The position numbers and the translations under genes were made by a program. A stretch of DNA of 64,000 nt from Aphrocallistes beatrix (lineage: Eukaryota; Porifera; Hexactinellida; Sceptrulophora; Aphrocallistidae). The stretch is from contig OY725490.1 in the NCBI GenBank assembly GCA_963281255.1, forward strand, positions 6,820,001 to 6,884,000, read 5' to 3'. How positions within the stretch are numbered: position 1 is the first letter of the stretch; every line of letters begins with the position of its first letter. A model generated the notes under the pieces. That model made no database searches and was not told the origin of the DNA. It saw only the letters and a program-made list of their open reading frames with translations. Shown in pieces: positions 22,301 through 34,235 of this stretch.

Positions 22301-25200
22301 TCAAAAACTTTCAGACTTCATATTTGCCTTATAACGCATATTAGCCACAGGACTACTGAACGGATTCAGATTTCTGGCAGGCGATGCCTCCGTTTCGAGG
22401 ATACTGCTCGTGTCCTGTCCCGATTGGCCGCGAGTCACCGCATAGAAATTGTATCTCTTGATGTCAACTTTTTGGTTTATCCATCTGTTTGAGAGTAATT
22501 GGTCTATGGTCGCTCTGGAGGCGGGGTTAGGGTCTAGCACCTGGAAGACGAGTTGAGTCAGTTTGCCCGACACTCTGAAAGGGATTGTCAATTTTCCTTC
22601 GATCGCTTCTTCAACGTCTACGAAAGGATTTTCAAAGAAGGTCATTGTGTAGAGGATTATCCCCATTGTCCACACTTCTAACTCAGGCCCATAGTACTTG
22701 TTCCCTAGCAATATTTCAGGAGAACAGTACTCCATTGTACCGCAAAAAGTCGCGAATAACTTCCCTGCCTCCATGAAATCCGCAGACCCGAAATCGATCA
22801 GTCTGATACTGAATCTCTCATCAATGATTACATTCTCATCTTTTATATCTCGATGCGCGATGTGACAAGAGTGGAGGTAAGCTACTCCGTCTACAATCTG
22901 TCTGAAGATGTAGCTAATGAGCGCTTCATCCAGTAGGGGGTGCATCTCGATGAAGTCGAACAGGTCCATGCCGTCCCCATGCTTCCTCATCACCAACTGA
23001 TAGTAGGACGGGTTTTCGTAAACTTCTAACAGTTCGACTACATTTGGGTGTTTCAGTCGACTCAGCACCAGAATCTCCTTCGGCACCCGTCCGAACTCTT
23101 GGTCCTGCACCCAGCTCTCTTGGAACACTTTAGACTTGCATAAGAACTTGACCACGACGATCTCGTCCCCAGGTGCGCTGGTACCGATCCTCCTACACAA
23201 GTTCACATGCCCAAACGCCCCACTACCAATCTCCTTCAGGAGAATGAAGTGCTTAATGAACTCCCCCGACTCAGGCGCGTACGCCTCTTCACTAGTAACA
23301 TTCAGTTTAGACACGTTTAGCGTATCCGCCACTCCCTGTTGAGATCTAAACGACTGACTCATGTCGAGAGCTTGCCTCGTTCTCTGATCGTCCTCCACAC
23401 GAGAGATCCACAGACATACCAACACCCTCCCCCCTGACAGGGGGACCTTTCTGAGCTGTACGTGTACCCCTAGTTGAGACCCGTCCTTGTGACTCGCCTT
23501 GGTGGAGAAAGCTCCGTCGGGGATAGCGAGGAGTGTGTGAGCGTCCGAGTTGGGACTAACGGGGGAGGAAGTGGGAATTTGAGAAATGTTCGGCTGTAGG
23601 ACAGGACTTCCGTCCATGGTTGTGTAATCCATTCTGTTAGTTTGTCCGCTCTGCGGGCGCTGTGAGGGCTGTGGAGATGGTTTCGTTTCCTGCATGCCCG
23701 TGTTCTTGTTGTGTGTCTGCGCCAGGATGCTGCTGATGACGTTAAGTGGTGGGGTTGCCATCTGCATCAGTTGAGAGATCCTTTTAGAAGGATTGGAGAG
23801 CAGAGAAGATGAGAAAACATCGGATCCTTGAGTCTGGTCGAAGAAAGAGGAATAATTCGTCTGATCCAGGTAGGACTCCTCGTCTAGTTGTTCCACTTGC
23901 TGATAGAAGTCAGGAATGACCTTAGTGATGGGTTCCTCTCTCAGTTCCTTATCTCCGTACCCGAAAATGAAGGTAGAGAAGTTGTGGTTGCAACCGTAGA
24001 TGGTTCCATTCGGCTTCAGTGATACCAGCCCGCTAATACTACGGAACACCGTCACGGCTAAGGGAAGGAGTGCGTTTAGGGAGGTGAGGACGGATGGTCC
24101 CTGCTCTATGAACTCTCTCGCCACCATCAGGTCCAAGATGAGTGGGAAGAAAGTGCCGGATTTCGTTTTTCCGGTTACTGAATATCCTCCCTCAGTGGGC
24201 GGGATATCGAACGGGGATTTCAGTGAGGGGATGATGAGGGAGAGAGATTTTCCAATCAACTCACTCTCACTCTCGAAACCGAAGAGAGTAGGCAGCCACG
24301 CCTCCAGTTCGTTGATATTCCCATGAGCGTCCACCTGTAAGATCCCCATTGTCAGTTCTACTGGCTCTATCACGAGGATGGCACGCTCATCCTCGCGGCC
24401 TTTCACACCTTTACGGCTGGGGAGACGTTTGAGCCATACACTCACAGGCACCTCTTCGTTTCTGGAGGTCATTGCTTTCATCACCTTCCCGTTGATCTTG
24501 ACAACTTCACCTTTAGCGCTGAGTGCCTCGTCCCAGAATTCCATCTGGCTGGTACCGACTCCGAACAGGTTTTGATTGAGGAGTTTGGTGATGGACAGTC
24601 CCACTATCTCGTGTCCTGACACCCCCCACAGCCTGCAGGCGTGCTTGTTGACTGTGAGCACTTCTCCATTGGTGGAGATCGTCACCAGTGATTTTTTGGG
24701 ATTGCGTTTAGTGGTTGCCATCAGTTCTTCCGTCTGTGTTTCGCCTATACGAATTAAAATTAAATGCAATTAATTCGAAATTTTAGCAATTGCTTCTCAC
24801 CAAGTGAGCAGTTGAGACCTCTGAAAAACGAGGTATCTAGACTCGAGTCAAAGAATCCGTGTTTCTTTTCTGCCCCCATAGGTCTAGCGTTGCTCGTGTG
24901 AGCATAGGAGTAGCTCATACTCATGAGCGACTCTCCAAACGGGTCCCCTTCGGTCAGGGTGGTCGATGTGGTTCCCGTCTGGTCTGTCCGAATGTCCCTC
25001 TCTACCTCCTCTCCATCTTCCACGGACACCCGAGTGGATCGGGTGGACTGAACCAGCTCGTCTAGGGGGGAGGCTGGGGATCTGTTCCCGAAGTAATGTG
25101 AAGCACTCAGGTTCAGTTTGTTTCTATCTAAAAGGGCTTTAACGTCTGCGAAACTTGGCTCTGAGATGGATGGATTTGGCAACGTGATAGGACGGGACAT
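22301..25200 (-). CDS. PASK: PAS domain-containing serine/threonine kinase
   Basis: Metabolic sensor kinase linking nutrient state to protein synthesis and glycogen metabolism. Two exons (25200-24801 and 24744-22301) give 947 residues; human PASK is about 1320. A PAS domain lies near residues 150-270 (LVTISTNGEVLTVNKHACRL, GHEIVGLSITKLL). A second PAS-like segment starts near residue 360 (SLKPNGTIYGCN). The kinase domain occupies about residues 640-890: GSGAFGHV, VVVKFL lysine, HRDIKDENV, DFGSADF, GTMEYCSPEI. That combination, and the lack of an activation-loop phosphosite, is typical of PASK. The Ser/Thr-rich middle is not conserved by eye. IWR1 lies 110 bp upstream on the same strand. Confidence 0.92.
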
Positions 25201-25310
25201 GCTACGTTAAACAAAGACACTTTATAACAACTACGCCTGTACTCCATCTACACATTTATATGCTAACTAATCTCAGAGTTTACTAAAAGCACATTACTAG
25301 TATTGCAATA

Positions 25311-26282
25311 CTAATCGTCACTCAACAGTGATTCGTCATTATCATAATAACTCAGGTCCTTTCCGATGTGGTACTTCGCCATTTCGCTTAGCCAGGGGTT
25401 AGTGCGACTTTCTGAATCATCAAAGCTACTCAGATCGTATTCTCCCATCTCAGTCCCGTATTTGCAGTAGTGCATACGATCTATCTCGACTTCTGAATCA
25501 GAATCCGGCTCCTCACCATACTCATTCCTCCAATTGCATTCGTCGTTAGAATCGTCGGACACACCGTCACCATAATAATCCTCGTCATAGAGTGAGTACT
25601 TAGAATTTGCTATTGGATCCGTCCATGTAATATCGTAATCGAGCGGGTTAATCAGTATAGCGCTAGGATCGTTAAACAGAGACAAGTCTGCATCTTCTGT
25701 GTAGTAAAGGTCGTATACATAATTCTGGTCATCAGCGTTCTGGTGTACTTTGGGCCCGATTATTTCTCGGATCATTTGGTCCCCATTACAAGTTACTACC
25801 GGGGGGTGTGTGGGAGGTTGAGGAGTTGAAATAGACTTTATCGTTAATGTCTCTGTCTTCACATCCTTTGACATATCAAACACTTGTATATTATTCACAC
25901 TAGGATCAGTTGAATCTGTTAGAACTTGCTTAGGTTTATCTTTAGCTTTCGTCTCTAACTCGCCCAGTTTTAATTTCTTCATCTTGATTCCAATATCATC
26001 TTTACCCGCCATTTTCTTTTCTGACTCGCTACTTAGCACCTTCGCAATCTCGCAGTTGATGGGTGACGTCATGTCAATGCTGCTCGCACGAGTAAAGAGG
26101 GTTTTGCTCGGTTTCTCACTGCCTTTTGGTTTCGGTTGGTTTGAAGTGTTCTCAATCGAGCTGGTCTCGATGATAAACGACTCGAGAGGTGGGGCGTGTC
26201 TCTTTCGCTTCATTCTGATGAGGATGTTTCCATGGGAACTAGATGAGGAGGGTGGTATGTGGGTCGTATGTTGAGAGGCCAT
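25311..26282 (-). CDS. SLC7A6OS: RNA polymerase II nuclear localisation protein Iwr1/SLC7A6OS
   Basis: Single exon, 323 residues. The Iwr1 signature lies in the acidic second half: YVYDLYYTEDAD, then DYYGDGVSDDSNDECNWRNEYG with SDS-type acidic repeats. The basic N-terminus (IRMKRKRHAPPLE) resembles the nuclear import signal region with the LKRKR-like start seen in this family. In yeast, Iwr1 binds assembled RNA polymerase II and escorts it into the nucleus. The gene sits between ANKAR and PASK on the same strand with 160 and 110 bp of spacing, so a shared transcript with either is possible. Confidence 0.88.
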   Translation of the reverse strand: MASQHTTHIPPSSSSSHGNILIRMKRKRHAPPLESFIIETSSIENTSNQPKPKGSEKPSKTLFTRASSIDMTSPINCEIAKVLSSESEKKMAGKDDIGIKMKKLKLGELETKAKDKPKQVLTDSTDPSVNNIQVFDMSKDVKTETLTIKSISTPQPPTHPPVVTCNGDQMIREIIGPKVHQNADDQNYVYDLYYTEDADLSLFNDPSAILINPLDYDITWTDPIANSKYSLYDEDYYGDGVSDDSNDECNWRNEYGEEPDSDSEVEIDRMHYCKYGTEMGEYDLSSFDDSESRTNPWLSEMAKYHIGKDLSYYDNDESLLSDD

Positions 26283-26442
26283 TTTACAGCTAAAATAATG
26301 TGGATTTATTAATTAAAAAACGGCATGAGCAATTGTAAATTTGTGCCGAAGACAAGTCCTAAATAAACTAACAAATAGATAGCAATAAATATATGTAATA
26401 CAAATAACATAAGTTAAAAAACACAAATCGCTTGTCTACAGA

Positions 26443-29400
26443 TCAAAATACAACGTTGGTATCTTCGAAGGAGTCATTGTATCTTTTGCTGCTAGCTAGT
26501 GTATTCCTCGCCGTCGGTTTCCCTTCTCTTAACATGGAAAGTTTTCGTTGCATCAGAGGTCCGTTTGAAACACGAGCTCTCGTATTTGTCCTGTAATTCG
26601 ATTTGGAAGCTTTCAGACCATTAAGATCTGCGTTTGGAGATCCTTCAGCTGGACACGAGTGGAGGTTCGAAGCAATGTACTTGTTGTGTAGAGCTTTCTT
26701 AGGCGGAGGGACGAAGTTAGGATCGTACTTGCGTAGGAGAACATCCTCACCGAGACTAAGCGCGGGCAATCCTTTCGTAGAAGTCATTTCCCAGTCATAT
26801 TTAAACGCTCTGCAGGCTTCTCCCTCAGTGAAGTTTTTGGTGAACATGAAGCAGAGATAGGGGTCGAGACGGAAGGCAGTGAGGATGTTCCTCCTTCCAG
26901 TGGGGTTGAAAGTCAAGTAGCCGAGAGCTACTGCCGCCATTCTTGCAATGCTATTCGCTGGGTTGAAAAGGTTATTGAAGAAATGCTCAATTCCGTTGGC
27001 AGCGATGATTGTCGCAGGAATTCCACCTTCAGTCCGAGCTAGTGCAGCTAAATAATCCAGGGCGCTTATCACAATCAGCTCATCTTGGTTAGAGAGTTTA
27101 GCTATCAGCTCCTTGATCCCGTTGATGACCGCATCTGATGAGGAAATGTCTTTAAAATGCGCTGCAAGGATTATCTGTGAGAAAATGACCTCACAACTAC
27201 TAGCTGAAGCTTCGAATTCCTCTTTCAGGAGAGAGAATTCCGAGTATTCGAGAGAGAGGCTATATATACGTGTGAGCGCCTTTTCAAACTGTTTATTGTT
27301 ATAGACAAACAGGGCCAAACTGAAAATAGCGATCACTCTCGCAGCACGCACTTCTGATTTAAATAATTTTAACAGATCGCCAATATCCATCTGCTGTCCA
27401 TTTTGATCGAAATGAAACACAACACCCTTTCTCACATTCCTATAGTCTCTATTATTATCTCGCATAAAAGCTGCCAAACACAGCCACGATTTCGCACATA
27501 ACAACTGATCCTCCACTGTCGATAGACTGATGAGAGAATACACATTGTTATTCTCGTGGAAGGCCTCTTGTATCTCAGCATTACGTACCAGGGCCTGTCC
27601 TAACAGTAAGGAGTACAGAGTGTCGGACAGGTGAAGGATGCGCTCTCTGACATACTCGAATACGCCATGTTTATGTGTCACCTCCCGGATCGCCTTCTGG
27701 AGAGTGCGAAAAACCGGTAACACCCCTCCTTCCTTGTGTATACGGGACGCGTTCTTGGACTGACCGGTGGCGAGGGAGTTGAGCGCATCGGCGCACACCA
27801 GCTCGAGTTTTCTGTCTCCTAACTCGATCATGTCAGCCAGCATAGGGATGGTAATGAAGTTAGCAATAACCTTCTTCGTATCAAGCTTAGCTCCAGCTAT
27901 TGCGTACAAAGCGAAGAGTCCGCAAATCTTGGTTTGATTCTCTTTCATTTTCAACAAACGCGCTAACCCCGCCTTAGACTTCCCATTCGCTAGTATTATG
28001 TCCTGGCACTTCTGGTTTTTGCTGGCGATATTCTCAACTGCATGCGCAGCTGAGTTGTGGACCAGGGCGATGTCAGAGAAGAGAAGATTTACGAGACAAT
28101 CAACTGCTCCCACCTCGAGCACAGCCATCTGATTCTCTACATTCTCCTCGACGATAGAAGCTATCGCCAGGGCAGCTGACACTTTGATATCATGCGGTTG
28201 GTCTTGTAGGAGAGAAACCAGCTTCGGAAGAGCTCCCATCTTCACGATCTGTCTCTGACACTTGTAATGCAGCCTAGCAACCTGACTGAGGCAGTGGCAT
28301 GCGTTCAGTCTCAGGTCGTAGAGAGGTGAGGTAAGGAGCGGTACTATATGCATGATAGCACCGTGTGCGTGAATGGAGTTCTTATTCTCCTCGAAGACGA
28401 TATTCACTGCTGCATCATCGTCCGTGGACGGAGTTACAATATCGGAGAGGATGACCAGAACTCTCCATTGCAACGTCCCCCCTCCCCCCTGCCTGCCTAG
28501 CAGGGCTGTCAGCTGTGAGATTATCTGAGAAGAGCTGAGCGCAGTCTTAACCAGTGCCTGATGGCTGACGTTCTGTAGGACCAAGGTGCTCAGGGACTGG
28601 AGCTCTTCGCCCTTGTCGAACAGGGAGATGAGTGCTTCCACACCTCCAGCCTGCTGGAACTCATGGTAGTGCCCGATCGAGGATTTGGAGAGAGGGTCCA
28701 GCATTCTAGCGGCACACTCCACCTGTAAAACAACGCAGATTATTAGTCGTCCAAACGTATACTTTATTATTATCACAGCTGTACCTCCTGTTGTGAATTA
28801 GAACTCAACATTTTAGTGAGTGTATCGAAGACAGGAATGTCATCTCTCTTGAGGTCGATGAAATAATTCAGGATATTGATATGGCAGTTGAGAGTCGTCC
28901 ATTGCACCAGTGTAAACTGACTCTTGACTAGAGCCTCGATGCTAGCTCCCAGTCCCAGCAGCTGTTTCACGGTGTCGAGGGCTCCAGCTTGCACGGCCAG
29001 TAGAAGGGGAGTGCACTGGTCGGCGTTTTGCGTCAGCTGATTAAGTGAGTCCGGGTTGCGATGCACCAAGTAGCGGACGATGCAATGGTTGTTGTTGTAG
29101 GCAGCGTAGTGCAGTGGAATCCAACCTTGGATGATTGTATATAAATACGTTCTACTAAAGAATTAGCATCGCATTGATTGTACAGTCTGACACGAAATTA
29201 TTTACATTTTTTTTGTTGTTTAATAGAAACCCGTAATCATTCAAGATAAATAAATAAATAACCCTGAATCACTTTATACACCCCAAATAGTTCAAAATTT
29301 CTGCTTTCGACTTTTATTTTCAAAAATTAGTTTTCCAATTTTTTTTGTAGCGTCATCTTGCGAGATTACTGTACAATTTTCAAATATTTTCTGGTGTACT

Positions 29401-32400
29401 CTCATACTTGTAATTACTTGATCTAAATTCTTCACAAAATGCAACAGAGCAAGCGTGAAAACGTATCTGAGTTATTAAAATCGAAAACAACCACTGTGAA
29501 AGAAATTGCGAAGCGTTGTGGAGTCTCATTGAAGACCGTCTATAATGTCAGGACTAAGCTTTCAAAACTCCAAAGTTTGAAACATCGTAAAGGAGCAGGG
29601 AGACCAATGAAAATGTCAAAGAATAATAAGATTTCTCTGTCATTTAAACTTCGAAACAACCCGCGCATTTCTGTGAGAAGTTTAGCAAATGAATTTCAAG
29701 CTTCTCAGGGTCTGAATATCTCGAGAGAGTCTGTACGCAGGACAATAAAAAGTATGGGGTTTTCCAAGAAAACACCAATTCGAGGACCTGGAATTACCCC
29801 CCAGAATGAAAAAACACGCGTTGATTGGGCCAAAAAACATAGGAATATTCATTGGCATAAAATAATATTCACAGATGAATGTTCAATTTGGCTCAATCAA
29901 GGAAAAATTCAAATGTGGACAAAAGGCGAACGTCCAATCCTTAACATTCCACGTCATACACCAAAAGTACACATTTGGGGAGGCATTTCAGCTCGTGGTG
30001 CCACACCAGTGAAAATATTCAAGCAAAATTTCAATTCAGAACATTACTGCGATGTATTAAATGAAGTTTTGTTTCAGACAGCAGAAATATTATATCCTGA
30101 TGGCTGGAAACTGCAAGAGGATAACTCGAGTATCCATAAATCTAAAATTTCATGTGCTTACAAAGAGACACACCGGATAAGAAGCATAGATTGGCCTCCT
30201 AATAGCCCCGATCTGAATCCCATTGAAAATTTATGGGGAGTACTAAAGCAACGAATAATGGTTAACTCTCCCAAGACAATTGACGAGGTGGAAACGATGA
30301 TATATTCGCAGTGGGAAACTTTTGATCCGGATTTTCTGACCAAGTTCACAAAATCGATGAAAAAAAGATGCGATCTGGTCATAGCCTCTGGAGGGAAAAA
30401 GATAAATTACTAGTTGTAATATTGTAAAAAGAATTCTTTGTTGCTTATGCACATATAAAATATTGCGATTTTCTGAAGTAAACGCTATAAATATAAAAAA
30501 TGTTTAATTTAAAATTGTAAATAATTTCGTGTCAGACTGTAGAACTTAATTGCCAATATATCAGTCTTATTTATACTAATTCTAATCTTCGCTTAATAAT
30601 ATCAAACTATGGATTCCACCACCTTTGAAGTCCACACGATTGACGTCCACTCCATGCGTGACGAGGTAGGCCACTATGTCGATGTGGCCTGATCCAGCTG
30701 CGAGCGAGAGTGCACTCGTCCCCTCAGCAGAGTTCACTTCGTTCGTCTGGTTTACGTCACAGCCCATCCGCATCAGGCTAACTGCGATGTGCACATTTCC
30801 GTGCAGACAAGCGAGGTGGAACAGATTGTTGCCATCAGGCCCGTTCTTCTGCATGTACGTTTTAGTGGAACGCTTCGCTAGAGTGTGAAACCCAATCAAC
30901 TCGCCCAGCTCTGTGATCTTCCGCAGTTGAGCAGGATTGGTCTTATGATTTGACATCTCCTTAGAACCGAGTTTCAGCTTTAGAATGTCTTGAATTTTAG
31001 AGTCGGAGAAGCGATCTGAAGATTTGAGAACATCTCCTTTGTTCCGGAGTTCATCTTTAAAGGCATGTACCCATCTAGAATTTTTGCATTAAAAAAGAAG
31101 AAAAAGAAAGAATTAAGTTTAAGATATGGTGGTGGTACAAACCTCGGTATTTTAGGAGTGACAGCATAGAAGTGTTCGAGTGACAATTTGAGAAAATAAC
31201 AACTCTCTCCATCCCCAATCTCCACGTGAAAGACTTTATTGTTCATTGCTTCCTTTTCCAGGAGTGATGGCAACTGATTGAGCACTTCGCTTGGGACGCC
31301 ATCACTCTCACTTAAGTCCTGCATCTTCTCGCCTTGTTTGAAGATATCAAGATCACACTTCACACCGCACAGGTTGGACGCCTTGTGAGGGAACCATCGA
31401 GACCCTGAGCCCGGAATGATTGGACAGAGATACTTTTCTGTTGAGTATGCGTCCTTCTCCAGTTTCTCGATCAGTGATGGGACATATGGAATCTTACCTA
31501 CGCAATTAAGCTATGAAACTAGATTCTATCAGCTGTACCAATCCGGATCTTATATTATTCTGGGAACTTTGGAATTTATTTTCCAAGATAATGGCATTTC
31601 AGTTTTTTGCCAAAATAACACAATTTAATTGCCAAAAATCCGTACGAACTCTCCTACCTTGACGCTTGAGTACAGTGAACAAAGGCAGAAGAAACACAAT
31701 GTACTTGAACAAGATTATGTCCATGGTGTATTTGGGGTCTGAGAAAAGGTTCTGACAGAGATATTCCCTCTGAGCCTGTAGGTAGCATTGGATCTGTCTA
31801 TGTTCCACTTCTGAGAGGTTATCTTGCTGGATGTGCTTTACTCCCAGATCGATTTCTGCTGAGCTAATAATGACATTATCCTAAATGAGGAAAAGATAGC
31901 ATTATAAGCTATTGGCCAACTCAATTTTGTTTTTCGTTTATAATTATGTGCTAACAATACATGGTTTATTGGTGTCTATTGTGCAATGTATCATGCTGAA
32001 TGATAGAATCATTATATGTGTGACGTAAATTCTATTTTTATCACAGACATCGATATTTATAGACGATAAGTCTAATTAATAAATAAACTTCCAAAATGAG
32101 CAGTATTGGATTCGAGTTGAAGTTATCAGTGGGGAAGCTAGGGGAAGAAGAGTCGGATTTCAAACGCCCAATGGGAATTGCTATTGACTCTCAAAATGAG
32201 AACATCTACATCGTGGATGAGGGAAACCGTCGAGTATTCATCTACTCGCAAGAAGGAGAGTATTTATTCAGCTTTCCAAATACCCCTCAATTGTTACAGG
32301 GAGCTCGCGGTATTTGTATTAAATCGGATCGAGTGTACGTGAGTGAGGAGTTCCTATCAGTGATTTCAATTTTCACTCTGCTTGGAGAGTTCATCACGCG

Positions 32401-34012
32401 ATTCAACGGAGGGAATATTCTAAATAAGAATGGTTTTAACGTCCCAACCGGTCTGATGCTGGATGATGAAGAGAATATCTATGTTTGTGATTGTTTTAAT
32501 GAGCGCATTGCCATCTTTACAAATGAACTCGTCCCTCAGTTTCATGCACTGAACCTCACACTGGTGAAAACCTTGGACATCAAGCTATTCCACAAAAGTT
32601 TACTCGTTCTAGATGGAGAGGGTATCAAGATGATTCATACTGTGACTGGAAAAACGAAAGTTATAATAAACAACACGACAAGTTACAGCGAGGAAGGTCA
32701 GGTGAAATATCCTATCTTCTTCGATATCGACCAGAGTGGAAATATATATATCAGTGACAAGGGAAACAATTGCATCAAGATTTTCTCAAAGAGAGGGAAG
32801 TTACTAAGTGTGATTGGTAGAGGAGGCGACATGTTCAAATCGCCTACAGGAATCGCTATTGTCTCGAGATCAGGAATGATTGTCAGTGTCTGTCGCAATA
32901 AAGAAAGACCTTTACATTTTCTCAAACAAATACCTAACACTTAATTATTTAAACTTACCGCTATCTTGACAGACCCGAGACTTCCGACGATATGGGGGAT
33001 GAGGGAATCCAAGTGAAGATTGAAAGCTTGCTTTCTAGCTGACTCTTCAGATACAGCAAAATTCGGTGGGTCATTACGATTAGGGAGTTTCAACTTCTCC
33101 AAATCCAACAATCCTGATTTAAATTAAAGTAATATTTATGTTATTGTGAGTGATTACTCATTATTAGACTCCTACCTTCCTCTAGCAGTCTAGTGCGCTC
33201 CTCTTCCATCCTTCTATTGCTATCGACATAGGTGGGCTCTGCAGGCAAATGCACCAGTCCCTTCTCTTCAAATATCTCCTTGATTTGCTGCTCCCTCGAG
33301 GTATCAACCAGGGAATCCTGTCTTCTAAAATAGAATCAATAAAAATACTACAATTAACGCATTGTTATCCATACTCACTTCAACTGTGTCGAGGTTTGAG
33401 ACTGTTTGAGTACGGCTTTCCAATTGTCAGCGAACCAAGTGCGCTTGTCAACATCGAACTCGAATCTGTTCAGCAGCGACACGACTGCGTAGCCTATCGA
33501 AACGAGAGTTTGTCCAGTGAGAGTGTTGTAGTAAGCTGGCGTGACATCCACCGTTGTGCTACCTAGCAACGCATACGGTATAAAGCTATGCGACGAGTAT
33601 TGCTAGTTAATCTTTTTAACAAACCATCATGGTTAGCGGAGAAAGAGAGCTGGGGGGTTTGTTGGAAGATGTACATGCCGATTGTCATCTCCCTGATGAT
33701 GTGGTGTAGCTGAGTGAGGTTGGGGTACTTGAGGGGTGTGGCCGTATTGGCACTCTGAACCTTGAACCCTAGAATGAGGTCTACGATCTGGTTGTTGGGG
33801 AGGATAGGGAATGGGTTGAGGAACTGTTCATGGGTTGGCGGCTGTTCGAAGTCCCCCAGCAGCCAGTCGCAGTGCCGCTGGTATGCGGACGCGTGGAGAC
33901 AAGACCGATCGAACTTTTCGAAATAATGAATCGCCTCTCTGGCTGCGTTGATCAGCGATTCAGTCACACGCTCCATGTCCGTGCGAAGAGACGGTTGGCT
34001 GGCATTCGTCAT
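26443..34012 (-). CDS. ANKAR: Ankyrin and armadillo repeat-containing protein
   Basis: Nine minus-strand exons close in frame to 1508 residues; human ANKAR is about 1430: 34012-33625, 33562-33379, 33324-33176, 33113-32959, 31880-31658, 31497-31143, 31074-30623, 29125-28785 and 28722-26443. The N-terminal ~550 residues form the conserved but unnamed ANKAR region (DKRTWFADNWKAVLKQ). Ankyrin repeats follow (NNLFHLACLHGN, TSALSLAAGSGH, WIPLHYAAYNNN, TPLLLAVQAGA), then a long armadillo array in the last exon (GALPKLVSLLQDQ, GAVDCLVNLLFSD). Two introns are greatly enlarged: 30622-29126 holds a Tc1/mariner element and 32958-31881 holds a complete NHL-repeat gene on the opposite strand. Both flanking exon pairs still join in frame. 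Function is unknown; expression of this family is linked to ciliated tissues and testis. Confidence 0.88.
29183..30539 (+). mobile_element. Complete Tc1/mariner transposon in an ANKAR intron
   Basis: The first 24 bases and the reverse complement of the last 24 are identical, starting CAGTCTGACACGAAATTATT. TA lies directly outside each end (29181-29182 and 30540-30541), the target duplication of the superfamily. Length is 1357 bp with one intact transposase gene. Removing it would leave an intron of about 137 nt. It is oriented opposite to ANKAR. Perfect ends plus an open frame suggest a recent insertion. Confidence 0.95.
29439..30413 (+). CDS. Tc1-like transposase
   Basis: A 324-residue, uninterrupted DDE transposase. 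The N-terminus has paired helix-turn-helix DNA-binding segments (TVKEIAKRCGVSLKTVYNVR and, after a GAGRPMK GRPR-like linker, ISRESVRRTIKSMGF). Catalytic residues: the first Asp in IIFTDECSIWL, the second in LQEDNSSIH, and the third acidic residue in DWPPNSPDLNPIENLW. DLNPIE with about 34 residues before the Glu indicates the Tc1 (DD34E) branch rather than mariner (DD34D). QEDNSSIHKSK differs slightly from the common QQDNAPIHTA, so activity is likely but not certain. Confidence 0.95.
   Translation: MQQSKRENVSELLKSKTTTVKEIAKRCGVSLKTVYNVRTKLSKLQSLKHRKGAGRPMKMSKNNKISLSFKLRNNPRISVRSLANEFQASQGLNISRESVRRTIKSMGFSKKTPIRGPGITPQNEKTRVDWAKKHRNIHWHKIIFTDECSIWLNQGKIQMWTKGERPILNIPRHTPKVHIWGGISARGATPVKIFKQNFNSEHYCDVLNEVLFQTAEILYPDGWKLQEDNSSIHKSKISCAYKETHRIRSIDWPPNSPDLNPIENLWGVLKQRIMVNSPKTIDEVETMIYSQWETFDPDFLTKFTKSMKKRCDLVIASGGKKINY
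32096..32944 (+). CDS. NHL-repeat beta-propeller protein nested in an ANKAR intron
   Basis: Single exon, 282 residues, lying wholly inside the 1078-nt fourth intron of ANKAR on the opposite strand. It shows NHL-type units: FKRPMGIAIDSQNENIYIVD, FNVPTGLMLDDEENIYVCDC, YPIFFDIDQSGNIYISDKGN and FKSPTGIAIVS, each followed by R.F[IV][YF] or CIKIFS. With two weaker units in between, a six-bladed propeller is plausible. There is no RING, B-box or signal peptide, so it is a stand-alone propeller, not a complete TRIM2/3-type protein. The stop is 14 nt from the ANKAR exon boundary. The partner and role are unknown. Confidence 0.8.
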   Translation: MSSIGFELKLSVGKLGEEESDFKRPMGIAIDSQNENIYIVDEGNRRVFIYSQEGEYLFSFPNTPQLLQGARGICIKSDRVYVSEEFLSVISIFTLLGEFITRFNGGNILNKNGFNVPTGLMLDDEENIYVCDCFNERIAIFTNELVPQFHALNLTLVKTLDIKLFHKSLLVLDGEGIKMIHTVTGKTKVIINNTTSYSEEGQVKYPIFFDIDQSGNIYISDKGNNCIKIFSKRGKLLSVIGRGGDMFKSPTGIAIVSRSGMIVSVCRNKERPLHFLKQIPNT

Positions 34013-34235
34013 TACAATTACAACTACAAAGTTCTACTTAACTGAAGTGTTAATTTTATAGAGAGCAACTGCCATCTGTTGAATTCATTCCATTATATTC
34101 TTTTCAATTGTTTAGTTTGAATGAATATAAAAGCAGTTTCGCTAATGAATGGAACGAACAATTATCTTTTTTATCAACAATACACTTGAGCAAGAATCAA
34201 CAATTCATCTATTTGATCAATTTCATGTCAATTGT

